From Fidelibacterota bacterium (GTDB lineage: Bacteria > Fidelibacterota > Marinisomatia > SCGC-AAA003-L08 > TS1B11): 52,586 nucleotides of DNA. The notes below the pieces were generated by a model. It saw only the letters and a program-made list of their open reading frames with translations. It searched no databases and was not told the DNA's origin. Made by a program: the position numbers and the translations under genes. The first letter of the stretch is position 1. Every line of letters starts with the position of its first letter. The stretch lies in NCBI GenBank assembly GCA_020346745.1, contig CP070787.1:2859475-2912060 (forward strand). Direction: 5' to 3'. Below, one piece after another: positions 8,214 to 17,400 of the stretch.

Positions 8214-8550
8214 GGTGCTGCACGAAGCCACCAGTGAAGATATACGGCAAGATCAGCCCCAGTTCCGTCCGGGTGACCGGGTGGCGGTGGACGTAAGGGT
8301 GGTGGAAGGAAACCGGACGCGCATCCAGACCTTTGAGGGGGATGTTATTGGCATGTCGGGAAGCGGGATCAACCGTACTTTCACCGTCCGGAAAGTTTCT
8401 GAAGGTGTGGGCGTAGAGCGGATTTTTCCTCTTCACAGCCCTAACATCAACAAGATCAAGCTTATGCGCGCCGGCAAGGTGCGCCGGGCGAAACTCTACT
8501 ACCTGCGCCAGCTGCGCGGCAAGGCAGCCCGAATCAAGGAACGGCGCTAA
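8203..8550 (+). CDS. rplS: 50S ribosomal protein L19
   Basis: Protein of 115 residues at the 30S-50S interface. The family pattern is clear: [47 protein letters not shown] and the basic C-terminus ([20 protein letters not shown]). The start region reads ATGATG at 8203 and 8206; GGAG at 8195-8198 is better spaced for 8206, so the protein may be one residue shorter. The start lies inside the end of trmD, giving an 11-base overlap. It is the last gene of the operon and is followed by a strong intrinsic terminator 24 bases downstream. Confidence 0.95.
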   Translation: MMDKVLHEATSEDIRQDQPQFRPGDRVAVDVRVVEGNRTRIQTFEGDVIGMSGSGINRTFTVRKVSEGVGVERIFPLHSPNINKIKLMRAGKVRRAKLYYLRQLRGKAARIKERR

Positions 8551-8574
8551 TTGGAGTTGACGTCACCTTGATTG

Positions 8575-8598
8575 GAGCCACCGTGAGTGGCTCTTTTT
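8575..8598 (+). terminator. Intrinsic terminator of the rpsP-rplS operon
   Basis: GAGCCAC (8575-8581), loop CGTGA, GTGGCTC (8587-8593), followed at once by TTTTT (8594-8598). A perfect 7-bp GC-rich stem plus T-run directly after rplS is the best terminator in the window. Confidence 0.9.
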
Positions 8599-8629
8599 CT
8601 ATGTGATTCCAGTGAGCTGAAGACAACCC

Positions 8630-9799
8630 ATGGATTTCCGACGAGTTCTAACGATCACTTCGCTGGGTCATTTGCTGAACCACAGCCTTACGCTTATTTA
8701 CCCAGTGATCATGATCCAACTGGTTGCGTTGTATCCCCAGGCTTCCCTCACCACGCTGGGTCTGTTAGGTACGGCACACTACTTCCTCTATGGTTTGGGT
8801 GCCTTCCCCGCTGGCTGGCTGACAGACCGACTGGGTGCCCGCAATGTCCTTCTGATTTACTTCCTGGGGTCAGCTACCTCCGTCCTGATCCTGGCCTTCT
8901 CATCCGGGCTGACTTCCCTGGCTGTGGGCCTGGCGCTATTGGGGCTGTTCTGCGCACTTTACCATCCATCAGGATTGACCTTGATCAGCCACAGTTCCCC
9001 GAGTATCAGTCGGCACATGGGTTTCCACGGGATCGCAGGCAGTCTCGGTTTGACATTAGGACCATTGATCGGCGGTGCCGTAGCCGGCTGGTACGGATGG
9101 CGGGCTCCGTATATCCTGTTCGGCTTTCTGGCCGCCCTTGCCGGAGCCTTCTTATGGATGACCTCCACCACTGATAGCAGCCATCGGTCACCCTCGCATC
9201 CCCAGGCCAAGCGGCCTACTCAATTGCGGCTGCTCATCTATTGCTACCTGATCACCATCTTCATGGGTCTGGCTCACCGGGGCACCTTGAACTTTATGCC
9301 CCTTTATTTCTCCCAGGTATTCACCGGCGCCTTGGCACCGGTGATGGTAGGCGGCTTTCTTACAGCACTGGTATTAGCTAGCGGCATTCTCGGCCAAATC
9401 CTCGGTGGGAGGTGGGGAGATCGCTACCAGCGGAATCGAGTCCTGGTTGTTGTCGTAGCGCTGAACATACCGGTCTTATTTCTGGTGACCTATACCCAGG
9501 GAGTTGTGCTCGTCATGGTAGCGATCCTGTGGGGAGTGGTCAACTTCTCCTACCAGCCGATTTCGAATGCGCTGATTGCCGATTTTTCCAGTCCCCGTCA
9601 GCGGGGGACCCTATTCGGCGTGATGCACGGACTCAACTTTGGCGTGGGTGCCCTGGCAGCGACCCTGGCTGGGGCCATTGGTGACCAGTGGGGTACGGCA
9701 GTCATTTTCCTGGCCATGGGATTACTGCTACTACCGGCTACCTTGGTTGGAATCCTGTTGCGAAGGATAGGCCCATCCATTTCCATTGATTCGGGCTGA
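8630..9799 (+). CDS. MFS transporter, fosmidomycin-resistance-like
   Basis: Protein of 389 residues with about twelve hydrophobic segments in two halves split by a polar loop at about 183-198. The major facilitator signature between helices 2 and 3 is present (GWLTDRLGARNVL, repeated in the second half as GGRWGDRYQRNRVL). The segment LFCALYHPSGLTLIS recalls the Fsr/fosmidomycin-resistance branch, so drug or small-metabolite efflux is a reasonable guess; the substrate is unknown. It is the first gene after the rplS terminator, and the HD-GYP gene starts 24 bases after it, so the two may share a transcript. No ribosome site is obvious before ATG 8630. Confidence 0.85.
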   Translation: MDFRRVLTITSLGHLLNHSLTLIYPVIMIQLVALYPQASLTTLGLLGTAHYFLYGLGAFPAGWLTDRLGARNVLLIYFLGSATSVLILAFSSGLTSLAVGLALLGLFCALYHPSGLTLISHSSPSISRHMGFHGIAGSLGLTLGPLIGGAVAGWYGWRAPYILFGFLAALAGAFLWMTSTTDSSHRSPSHPQAKRPTQLRLLIYCYLITIFMGLAHRGTLNFMPLYFSQVFTGALAPVMVGGFLTALVLASGILGQILGGRWGDRYQRNRVLVVVVALNIPVLFLVTYTQGVVLVMVAILWGVVNFSYQPISNALIADFSSPRQRGTLFGVMHGLNFGVGALAATLAGAIGDQWGTAVIFLAMGLLLLPATLVGILLRRIGPSISIDSG

Positions 9800-9823
9800 G
9801 GCTCAGACTATATTCATTGCTTG

Positions 9824-11449
9824 ATGAATTCTACAAAAGGTCAAAGTATACAAGATATACAACAGGATGACGTCGTCACCCGTTTATCCATTCTGGAAGG
9901 AGATATGGAGCGTCTCCACCAGATCGGCATCGCCCTATCCAGTGAAAAGAACCTGAATAAGCTGCTGGAGACCATCGTGGCAGAGGCCCGCGGATTCACC
10001 CACTGCGATGCAGGAACCCTATATCGGGTGAATGAAAAGAAGAAGGCCCTCACGTTTGAAATCATGCAGACCGAATCCACGGATTACTATGCTGGCGGCA
10101 CGACGGGGAATAAGATCACTGTTCCGCCTGTTCCCCTGGTGAAAGACGAGCAACCCAATTATGCCAATGTTTCGGCATATGTGGCTATCACTGGTGAAGT
10201 GGTGAATATCCCTGACGTGTATGAGGCCGAGGGATTCGACTTTACCGGTCCCAAGAAATATGATGAGATGACGGGCTATCGTACCCAGTCGATGCTGGTG
10301 ATTCCCATGCGGGACCACACCGATAAGGTAATCGGTGTTCTCCAACTCATCAACGCCCTTAGTCAAGAAGCGGAGCGTATTCCCTTCCAGACGCGTTTTG
10401 AATCCATGGTCAGATCGCTTGCAAGTCAGGCAGCGGTGGCGATCAACAACGCCCAGCTCATTCAGGACATTGAGAATCTGTTCAAATCGGTGGTGCATTA
10501 CACCGTGAAAGCCATTGATGCCCGGAGCCCGCACACGGCAGGCCACTCCAGCCGCGTGGCGCAGCTCACTCGCCGCTTGGCAGAAGATGTCAACCTACAG
10601 ACCACGGGTCCCTTCGCCGATTATCATTTCAACGATGAGGAGCTGGAAGAGATCTGGATGGCCGCGATCATGCATGACGTGGGCAAGATCGGGGTGCCTG
10701 AGGCTGTGCTGGAGAAGCATAACAAGCTGGACGGCGCGGATTTCGAGCTGGTTATAAGCCGCCTTAAGCGTGTCAAAGCATTCATCCTGCAAAGGGCTGA
10801 GAATCGGAACCGAGACAACGGATATCCTCCGGAACATAGGGATGAGCAGGTGCACCAGGAGCTGGAGGAGTGGGAAAAGGATTGCGAGTTCATCCAATGG
10901 GTGAACAAGCCGGGATTTCTGGCGCCGGAGAAGAAGGAGATCCTGGATCAGATTTCGCAAAAAACCTTCGTAGATATAGATGGTGAAGAGCATCCCTACC
11001 TCATGCCAGCGGAATACGAAGCCTTTTCAGTGGTCAAGGGCAATTTGACTGATGACGAGCGGAAGGCTATTCAGCACCACGTGGTCGAGACAGAGAAGAT
11101 GCTCCGGAAGCTGCCTTTCACGGACAAACTTGCCCATGTGCCCATGTATGCAGCCAGCCACCACGAATGGCCCAACGGGAAAGGGTATCCCAAAGGTTTG
11201 AAGGGCGATGAGATTCCCCTGCCAGCTCGGATGATGTGTATAGCCGATGTTTGGGATGCTCTTACTGCCCAGGACCGTCCCTACAAGCCAGCCATCCCAC
11301 CAGAGAAATCGTGTCAGATTCTTCAGGCTGGGGCAGAGCATGATGAGTTCGACAAGGATCTGGTGGACCTTTTCGTGCACCACCGCCTGTGGGAGAAGAA
11401 GCCCGGCGAGATTACGGAGTTTCCCGAGGACACTGATGATACACAGTAA
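9824..11449 (+). CDS. GAF domain plus HD-GYP-type phosphohydrolase with large insertion
   Basis: Protein of 541 residues. A GAF sensor domain spans about 40-205 (TIVAEARGFTHCDAGTLYRV ... VIPMRDHTDKVIGVLQLIN). It is followed by an HD-GYP-type domain: HTAGHS at 237-242, the metal-binding pair His284-Asp285 in MHDVGKIG, His446-His447-Glu448, and GKGYPKG around 452-458. Canonical HD-GYP enzymes hydrolyse cyclic di-GMP. Here about 100 charged residues (about 305-408) separate the HD helix from the following helices, and the usual D of HHExxDG is Asn (HHEWPNG). Activity on c-di-GMP is therefore plausible but unproven. It sits directly upstream of selA with a 17-base gap. The start is ATG 9824; an adjacent TTG is less likely. 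Confidence 0.85.
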   Translation: MNSTKGQSIQDIQQDDVVTRLSILEGDMERLHQIGIALSSEKNLNKLLETIVAEARGFTHCDAGTLYRVNEKKKALTFEIMQTESTDYYAGGTTGNKITVPPVPLVKDEQPNYANVSAYVAITGEVVNIPDVYEAEGFDFTGPKKYDEMTGYRTQSMLVIPMRDHTDKVIGVLQLINALSQEAERIPFQTRFESMVRSLASQAAVAINNAQLIQDIENLFKSVVHYTVKAIDARSPHTAGHSSRVAQLTRRLAEDVNLQTTGPFADYHFNDEELEEIWMAAIMHDVGKIGVPEAVLEKHNKLDGADFELVISRLKRVKAFILQRAENRNRDNGYPPEHRDEQVHQELEEWEKDCEFIQWVNKPGFLAPEKKEILDQISQKTFVDIDGEEHPYLMPAEYEAFSVVKGNLTDDERKAIQHHVVETEKMLRKLPFTDKLAHVPMYAASHHEWPNGKGYPKGLKGDEIPLPARMMCIADVWDALTAQDRPYKPAIPPEKSCQILQAGAEHDEFDKDLVDLFVHHRLWEKKPGEITEFPEDTDDTQ

Positions 11450-11466
11450 GCACCAGCAGGTGCGAC

Positions 11467-12900
11467 ATGGTTGAACATCCTCCGGGAGTCCGTGCGGCTC
11501 TCCAGTCTCTCCCCTCAGTTGATGAACTTCTTGCCACATTCCCCCCTGAAAAATACCGGATAACCCGACGCCAAGCCCGAGCCGCCATGCGGGAAGTTCT
11601 GGTGGACATGCGGCGACAGATCATTGGCGGAGCAGATGTTCCCGATGTCGGTTCGGAGGTAAAGTCAGCGATAAGTGAACGGTTGCACCATCTGGCCAAG
11701 CCCAGATTGAGACTGGTACTCAATGGGACGGGAGTGGTATTGCATACCGGACTGGGGCGGGCACCCTTGAGTGGTCAGTTACTGGACCGGGCTTTCTGCT
11801 CCCTCAGTGGCTATCCTAATCTGGAGCTGGACCTCAAGACAGGCAAGCGTGGTGAGCGTTTGGAGCTGGTCACGGATTTATTCAGGGCGTTGGTGCCATC
11901 GGAGGGGCTGGTGGTCGTGAACAACAACGCCGCAGCTGTACTGCTGATGATCGACACTATTGCCCAGGGCAAGGAGGTGGTGATCAGCCGGGGACAGCAG
12001 GTGGAGATCGGCGGCTCCTTCCGGATGCCGGATGTCATAAGCAAAGCTCAAGCCCGCATGGTTGAGGTCGGTACCACGAATCGCACTCACCTGGCCGACT
12101 ATGAGCGCGGTATCTCAGGCGAGACAGGCGCTCTCTTGCACGTGCACACCAGCAACTATCGGGTGGAAGGTTTTACGGCCGAAGTTCCGATCCCGGAGCT
12201 GGCAGCGTTGGCCAAAAAGAGACGTCTTCCCTTGCTGGTTGATCTGGGCAGTGGAAGCCTGAGCGACCATCCCATCGTTGATGTAGCCAGCGAACCCAGT
12301 GTAGCCAGCATGCTGAAAGCTGGTGCCGATCTGGTGTCATTCAGTGGAGATAAGCTGTTGGGTGGTCCGCAGGCTGGCTTGATCGCCGGACGCCGGGTGT
12401 GGCTCAAGCGCCTCCATAAGAATCCGCTCTATCGGGCTCTGAGGTGTGATAAAGTGATCCTTGCTTTACTAGAGCAAATCTTGCGCACCTACGTTGATCC
12501 GGATGCGTTCACTGCTGAGAACCTGGCTTTAAAGCTCCTCAACCGGGATCGGGAGAAGCTGCACTCGCAGGCTGAAGATTTGCTGGAGCGTTTCGTCCCT
12601 GATTCCAAGGCCGGCGAGTATATTCAGATTGTGGAGTCCACCGTAGAAGCCGGGAGTGGCTCCCTGCCACAGGTCGATATTCCCAGTATCGCCCTGGCGA
12701 TCAGAAAACCGGGGATCAAGCCGGATGAGCTGGCCCAGCGATTCCGTATGGCGGCCCAGCCCGTAGTGGGCTACGTTCGCCGGGGCCGATTCTATATTGA
12801 CCTGAAAGCCATTCCCCTAGAGAAGAACGATCTGCTGGCCCAGTCGCTCCGGGAAGTGCTGGCCATGGATCCCGAGGGAAATTCCCAGAGCACCACATGA
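11467..12900 (+). CDS. selA: L-seryl-tRNA(Sec) selenium transferase
   Basis: Protein of 477 residues. SelA is a PLP enzyme that converts seryl-tRNA(Sec) to selenocysteyl-tRNA(Sec) using selenophosphate. Family signs include the N-terminal PSVDELLA, RLVLNGTGVVLHTGLGRAPL, VNNNAAAVLL, the SRGQQVEIGGSFRMPDV block, and the PLP lysine Lys296 in SFSGDKLLGGPQAG. Length and lysine position match typical bacterial SelA. It overlaps selB by four bases (ATGA). No selD, selC or selenoprotein is visible in the window, so the pathway must be completed elsewhere. Confidence 0.96.
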   Translation: MVEHPPGVRAALQSLPSVDELLATFPPEKYRITRRQARAAMREVLVDMRRQIIGGADVPDVGSEVKSAISERLHHLAKPRLRLVLNGTGVVLHTGLGRAPLSGQLLDRAFCSLSGYPNLELDLKTGKRGERLELVTDLFRALVPSEGLVVVNNNAAAVLLMIDTIAQGKEVVISRGQQVEIGGSFRMPDVISKAQARMVEVGTTNRTHLADYERGISGETGALLHVHTSNYRVEGFTAEVPIPELAALAKKRRLPLLVDLGSGSLSDHPIVDVASEPSVASMLKAGADLVSFSGDKLLGGPQAGLIAGRRVWLKRLHKNPLYRALRCDKVILALLEQILRTYVDPDAFTAENLALKLLNRDREKLHSQAEDLLERFVPDSKAGEYIQIVESTVEAGSGSLPQVDIPSIALAIRKPGIKPDELAQRFRMAAQPVVGYVRRGRFYIDLKAIPLEKNDLLAQSLREVLAMDPEGNSQSTT

Positions 12901-14774
12901 GTCACCCCCGACAGGTGGTCATCGGCCTGGCGGGCCATATTGATCATGGCAAGACCGCTCTGGTGCAGGCGTTGACCGGCGTGGATACGGATACCCAGGA
13001 AGAAGAGAAGCGCCGAGGAATGACCATCGACATCGGCTTTGCCTTCCTGACCGATTCCATCACGTTCGTAGACGTACCCGGTCACGACCGATTCGTCAAG
13101 AATATGGTGCGCGGTGTGGCTGGTATCCATATGGGATTACTGGTGGTGGCGGCCGACGACGGCGTCATGACCCAAACCAGAGAGCATTTTCACATCCTTC
13201 GATTCCTGGGTGTGCAGCGGATATGTGTGGCAGTGAACAAGGTGGACCTGGTTGAGAATGACTGGCTGGAGCTGGTGGAGGAAGACATTCGGCAACTATT
13301 GGCGGGCACACCCTACCAGGAGAGTCCGGTAGTCCGGGTGTCAGCGATCGAACGGACTGGGTTGGAGGCACTGCGGGTGGTATTGATCGAAGAAGCCGGC
13401 AGGATACGCTCATGGGAGGACCGGGGATTCTTCCGCCTGCCAATCGACCGGGTTTTCAGCCTGAAAGGATTCGGTACCGTTGTGACGGGCACCGTGATAA
13501 GTGGTAGCCTGAAGCTTGGGGATTCGGTTGAGTTAGTTCCGGGAACGCGCGAGGTGAAGCTGAGAGGTATCCAGAGTCACGGTGCGAACGTAGACCAGGT
13601 GGTCATGGGTGATCGGGCAGCCTTGAACATTGCTAATCTATCGGCGGACAGGATAGAGCATGGAGAGCAACTGGCGACCCCAGAGTATGTCGCTCCCACG
13701 AAGACCTTGGCCATTGAGATCAGTCTCCTGGATGAGGCACCGACTTTGCCTCACAACCACCCGGTACGAGTTAATATAGGCACGGCTGAGGTCATAGCCC
13801 GATTGAAACTGCCCGATACCAGCCGGCTTAAGCCCAGCAGGACAGCGGGGGCAATACTGGAACTTCAGGAGCCGACTCCCATAGTGGCTGGCGACCGTCT
13901 GATCCTACGCAGCTTCTCACCCATTACCACCATTGGAGGCGGGATAGTGTTGGACACAGAAATGCCTCGGTGGTGGCGAGATCGGAAAAGATGGGTGACC
14001 CGGCTTGTTTCCACGTCCCCTGCAGACCGCCTTATGCTTATGATCGGCAGTCGGAACTCACGGCCGTTTTCCTTGGCGGCGTTATCCCGCCGCTGGGGGT
14101 GGGCTGAGCAGAAGCTGCGCACCGCCCTGCCCGAGGAGATTCTTCAGGTAGGACGAACTGAGAATCCCTGGTTGGTTACTGGCTCTCAATCAGTAACTTT
14201 GAATGAGCAGATTGTAAGCGTCGTGACCGAATACCATCGTACATACCCCTATAACCGGGGTGCCAACCGGGAATTCATCAGGCAGCAGGTAAATGGTGAT
14301 GAGCGCTTTCTGGAGGAGTGGCTCAAAGGCATGGTCGATCAGGGGCTCCTGAAGGTAAGCGGCGAGACCTGGAGTCTGCACTCTTTTTCCGTCCAGCTCA
14401 GTGATGAGGATGAGACTCTATTGAGCAAGATTGTCGACACGCTGGAACAGCAGGGATTTCAGGTCGAATATGTTGAGGCGCTTGCGGTGAGCCTGGATAT
14501 CCCGCTGGAACGGTTATTGACGCTCTGTGTCTTTGCTGAAGGCCAGGGGAGACTAGTGCGCATCAACCAGCGCATATTCATGCATCGGGATACCGTGGAT
14601 CGGTTGATCGGAGCTGTTGGACAGCACTTCAGGGAGCACCGGGAGCTGACGGTGGCGGATGCGAAGGAGATCACGGGTACTACCAGAAAGCACACCGTCC
14701 CGCTGCTGGAGTACCTGGATCGCAACAGCCATACCATCCGGGTAGGAGATAAGCGACAGCGACCCGGTGAATAA
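12897..14774 (+). CDS. selB: Selenocysteine-specific elongation factor SelB
   Basis: Protein of 625 residues. SelB delivers Sec-tRNA(Sec) to UGA codons marked by a SECIS hairpin. The GTPase domain shows G1 GHIDHGKT (13-20), G2 GMTIDIG (41-47), G3 DVPGHD (59-64) and G4 NKVD (114-117). Two beta-barrel domains follow (for example [17 protein letters not shown]), then a third barrel and C-terminal winged-helix repeats (about 360-625; e.g. [18 protein letters not shown]) that bind SECIS RNA. The length matches full SelB. It is translationally coupled to selA, and its end overlaps mutS by eight bases. Confidence 0.96.
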   Translation: MSHPRQVVIGLAGHIDHGKTALVQALTGVDTDTQEEEKRRGMTIDIGFAFLTDSITFVDVPGHDRFVKNMVRGVAGIHMGLLVVAADDGVMTQTREHFHILRFLGVQRICVAVNKVDLVENDWLELVEEDIRQLLAGTPYQESPVVRVSAIERTGLEALRVVLIEEAGRIRSWEDRGFFRLPIDRVFSLKGFGTVVTGTVISGSLKLGDSVELVPGTREVKLRGIQSHGANVDQVVMGDRAALNIANLSADRIEHGEQLATPEYVAPTKTLAIEISLLDEAPTLPHNHPVRVNIGTAEVIARLKLPDTSRLKPSRTAGAILELQEPTPIVAGDRLILRSFSPITTIGGGIVLDTEMPRWWRDRKRWVTRLVSTSPADRLMLMIGSRNSRPFSLAALSRRWGWAEQKLRTALPEEILQVGRTENPWLVTGSQSVTLNEQIVSVVTEYHRTYPYNRGANREFIRQQVNGDERFLEEWLKGMVDQGLLKVSGETWSLHSFSVQLSDEDETLLSKIVDTLEQQGFQVEYVEALAVSLDIPLERLLTLCVFAEGQGRLVRINQRIFMHRDTVDRLIGAVGQHFREHRELTVADAKEITGTTRKHTVPLLEYLDRNSHTIRVGDKRQRPGE

Positions 14775-17400
14775 GCCAGCGAAAGAAAAGAAGCCACCGC
14801 GCAGTACGCCGCTGATGCGGCAGTATCGGGAGGCCAAGAACGCTCACCCGGATGCTATCATGCTGTTCCGGATGGGCGATTTTTACGAGACCTTCGAGGA
14901 GGATGCGAAGATCGCCTCCCAGGTGTTGGGCATTGCGCTCACCAAGCGCTCGAACCAGGGTCGTTCCGAGCGTGAAGGTCCGGCTACGGACATTCCGCTG
15001 GCTGGCTTTCCCCATCACGCCCTGGAGTCGCACCTTCACAAGCTATTGGCCGCCGGCCATAAAGTGGCGATCTGTGAACAGGTTGAGGATCCCAAGCTAG
15101 CCAAGGGCATCGTCAAGCGCGCGGTGGTAGAGGTGGTCACCCCGGGAACCGCTTTAACGGAAAAATTCCTGGTGCAGGGTGACAATAACTTCCTGGCCGG
15201 AGTCTACTCGGAGGATGATCGAGTGGGCTTGGCTTTGCTCGATAACTCCACGGGGGAGTTCTTCCTTGAGGAGCTGTCCCTGGAGCAACTGACCGACCAC
15301 CTCCACCGGTATCAGCCATCGGAGATCCTGCTGCCGGAAGATGGGCAGGATATGCTGCAACCGAAGATCGGGCAGACAGACGTCCTGCTCACCCCTTACC
15401 AGGGTTGGATCGGTGAGGCTGACAACGCGATCCATGAACTGACCCAGCACTTTGGCACTACTTCACTCAAGGGGTATGGGGTTGAAGACTATCCTTTGGG
15501 CATTTCGGCCGCGGCGGCAATTATCCACTATTTATACCAGAACAATCCGGGGCCTAAGCCGCACATTTCCAGCCTGCGAGCGGTCCAGGACAAGCAGTAT
15601 ATGGGTCTGGATAATTTCACTGTCCGGAACCTGGAGCTGTTTCACTCGCTGGCGACCCAAGGGACGCATGGAACGCTTATCAGCGTATTGGACCGGACCT
15701 GTACGGCGGCCGGTTCCCGTTTGCTCAAGCAGTGGCTGCGCGCGCCCTTGCAGGATCGGGGATCTATCGAGGTACGATTGAGCCGAGTGGAGGAACTGGT
15801 GGCAGAGAGCCAGCTGCGTGGTGATCTGCAGAGACTGCTTCAAGGCAGCAGCGACATCGAGCGCATCCTGGGGCGGATTTCCGCTGGTCGTGCCAATCCG
15901 CGGGATGTAGCCAATCTCGCCAGCAGCTTGGAGATCATCGGTGGTGTTGTCCAATGGGTCGGTGAGCGAAAAGTTCCTCAGTTAAATCGCCTCGTAGACC
16001 GCTTCCACGATACGGAAAGGCTGGTACAACTGATCCGTCAGGCCCTCGTCGATGATCCACCGCTGAATATTTCCAAGGGCGGGTACATCCGGCATGGTTT
16101 CCATGGGGAACTGGATGAGTTGCGCGAAATAGCTCAGAGCGGAAAATCATGGATCGCCAGTCTGCAGGCAGAAGAACGCGAGCGTACTGGAATCCCCAGC
16201 CTGAAAGTGGGCTATAATAATGTCTTCGGGTACTACATTGAAGTGACCAGGACCCATCAGGAGAAGGTACCGGAGAGCTACATTCGTAAGCAGACGCTGG
16301 TGAATGCCGAGCGGTACATCACGCCCGAGTTGAAGGAATACGAGGAGAAAGTTCTCTCGGCCGAGGAGAAGATCCAATCGGTTGAGCGGGAGCTTTTTGA
16401 GGACCTACAGAAGCAGCTGCTGGAACATGCCCGGGAGGTGCAGGAGAACGCTCGCGTGCTGGCAATGGTGGATATTGCGGCCGGGTTGGCCGACGTGGCA
16501 ATACAGAACAATTATTCTCGTCCTGTACTGGAAGACGAGCCGGTGCTGGTATTAAAGGAGTGCCGCCATCCAGTGGTGGAGACTTTATTGCCACTGGGCG
16601 AAAGATTCACGCCGAATGACCTGGACATGGATCCCGATTCGAGTCAGATCCACATCATAACGGGGCCCAACATGTCGGGTAAGAGTACTTATCTGCGACA
16701 GGTGGGATTAACCGTGGTCATGGCCCAAATGGGATCATTCGTTCCGGTGAATGAAGCTCGGATCGGTGTGGTGGATCAGGTGTTCACCCGGGTAGGCGCC
16801 AGCGATAATCTGGCAGGTGGGGAGAGCACTTTCCTAGTGGAAATGGTCGAGACAGCCAGAATTCTGCACAATGCCACCCGCCGGAGTCTCGTGCTGCTGG
16901 ACGAGATTGGACGTGGGACCTCGACCTACGATGGGCTTTCCATTGCCTGGGCCGTGACTGAGTATCTTCATCAAAACCAGTCCGTTGCGGCCAAGACGCT
17001 TTTTGCCACCCATTATCATGAACTGGTCTCCCTGGGAGAGGCCCTGCCACGGGTGAATAACTTCAATGTTGCCGTAAGGGAGTATGGACAGGAAGTGGTG
17101 TTTTTGCGTAAGATTATTCCTGGTGGAACTGACCGTAGTTATGGTATTCATGTAGCTCAGATGGCAGGGCTGCCACCACAGGTAATCCGGAGGGCGGGAG
17201 AGATTCTGGCCTCGCTCAGCGATCGTACCGAAGGCACCACGACGATCGAGATCCAAACAGATACCGGTTCCCAGGGAGAGTTGTTTGAAGCTCAGGAACT
17301 TGAGCTGCTCAATGACTTTAAACAAGTCGACATCAATGCCCTGACGCCCATCGAGGCGTTGAACCTTCTGGACAGTTTGAAGAAGAAGCACGGACTGTGA
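14767..17400 (+). CDS. mutS: DNA mismatch repair protein MutS
   Basis: Protein of 877 residues, full-length MutS1. The mismatch-contact motif lies in the N-terminal domain (MLFRMGDFYETFEEDA). Connector, lever and clamp domains follow. The ATPase domain has Walker A GPNMSGKST with Lys639 and Walker B LVLLDEIGRGTSTYDG, and ends with the helix-turn-helix dimer region (ATHYHELVSL onward). The start is GTG at 14767 inside the end of selB. The downstream barrel gene overlaps its stop by four bases. It recognises mispairs and recruits MutL; mutL is not in the window. Confidence 0.96.
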   Translation: MNKPAKEKKPPRSTPLMRQYREAKNAHPDAIMLFRMGDFYETFEEDAKIASQVLGIALTKRSNQGRSEREGPATDIPLAGFPHHALESHLHKLLAAGHKVAICEQVEDPKLAKGIVKRAVVEVVTPGTALTEKFLVQGDNNFLAGVYSEDDRVGLALLDNSTGEFFLEELSLEQLTDHLHRYQPSEILLPEDGQDMLQPKIGQTDVLLTPYQGWIGEADNAIHELTQHFGTTSLKGYGVEDYPLGISAAAAIIHYLYQNNPGPKPHISSLRAVQDKQYMGLDNFTVRNLELFHSLATQGTHGTLISVLDRTCTAAGSRLLKQWLRAPLQDRGSIEVRLSRVEELVAESQLRGDLQRLLQGSSDIERILGRISAGRANPRDVANLASSLEIIGGVVQWVGERKVPQLNRLVDRFHDTERLVQLIRQALVDDPPLNISKGGYIRHGFHGELDELREIAQSGKSWIASLQAEERERTGIPSLKVGYNNVFGYYIEVTRTHQEKVPESYIRKQTLVNAERYITPELKEYEEKVLSAEEKIQSVERELFEDLQKQLLEHAREVQENARVLAMVDIAAGLADVAIQNNYSRPVLEDEPVLVLKECRHPVVETLLPLGERFTPNDLDMDPDSSQIHIITGPNMSGKSTYLRQVGLTVVMAQMGSFVPVNEARIGVVDQVFTRVGASDNLAGGESTFLVEMVETARILHNATRRSLVLLDEIGRGTSTYDGLSIAWAVTEYLHQNQSVAAKTLFATHYHELVSLGEALPRVNNFNVAVREYGQEVVFLRKIIPGGTDRSYGIHVAQMAGLPPQVIRRAGEILASLSDRTEGTTTIEIQTDTGSQGELFEAQELELLNDFKQVDINALTPIEALNLLDSLKKKHGL

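Noticed and set aside
8587-9174. A 195-codon plus-strand open frame overlapping the MFS gene
   Set aside because: The alternative frame matches a 12-helix MFS transporter throughout; this one has no hydrophobic pattern or motif.
10019-10546. Minus-strand open frame of 175 codons
   Set aside because: It is antisense to the GAF/HD-GYP gene, which has clear motifs in its own frame.
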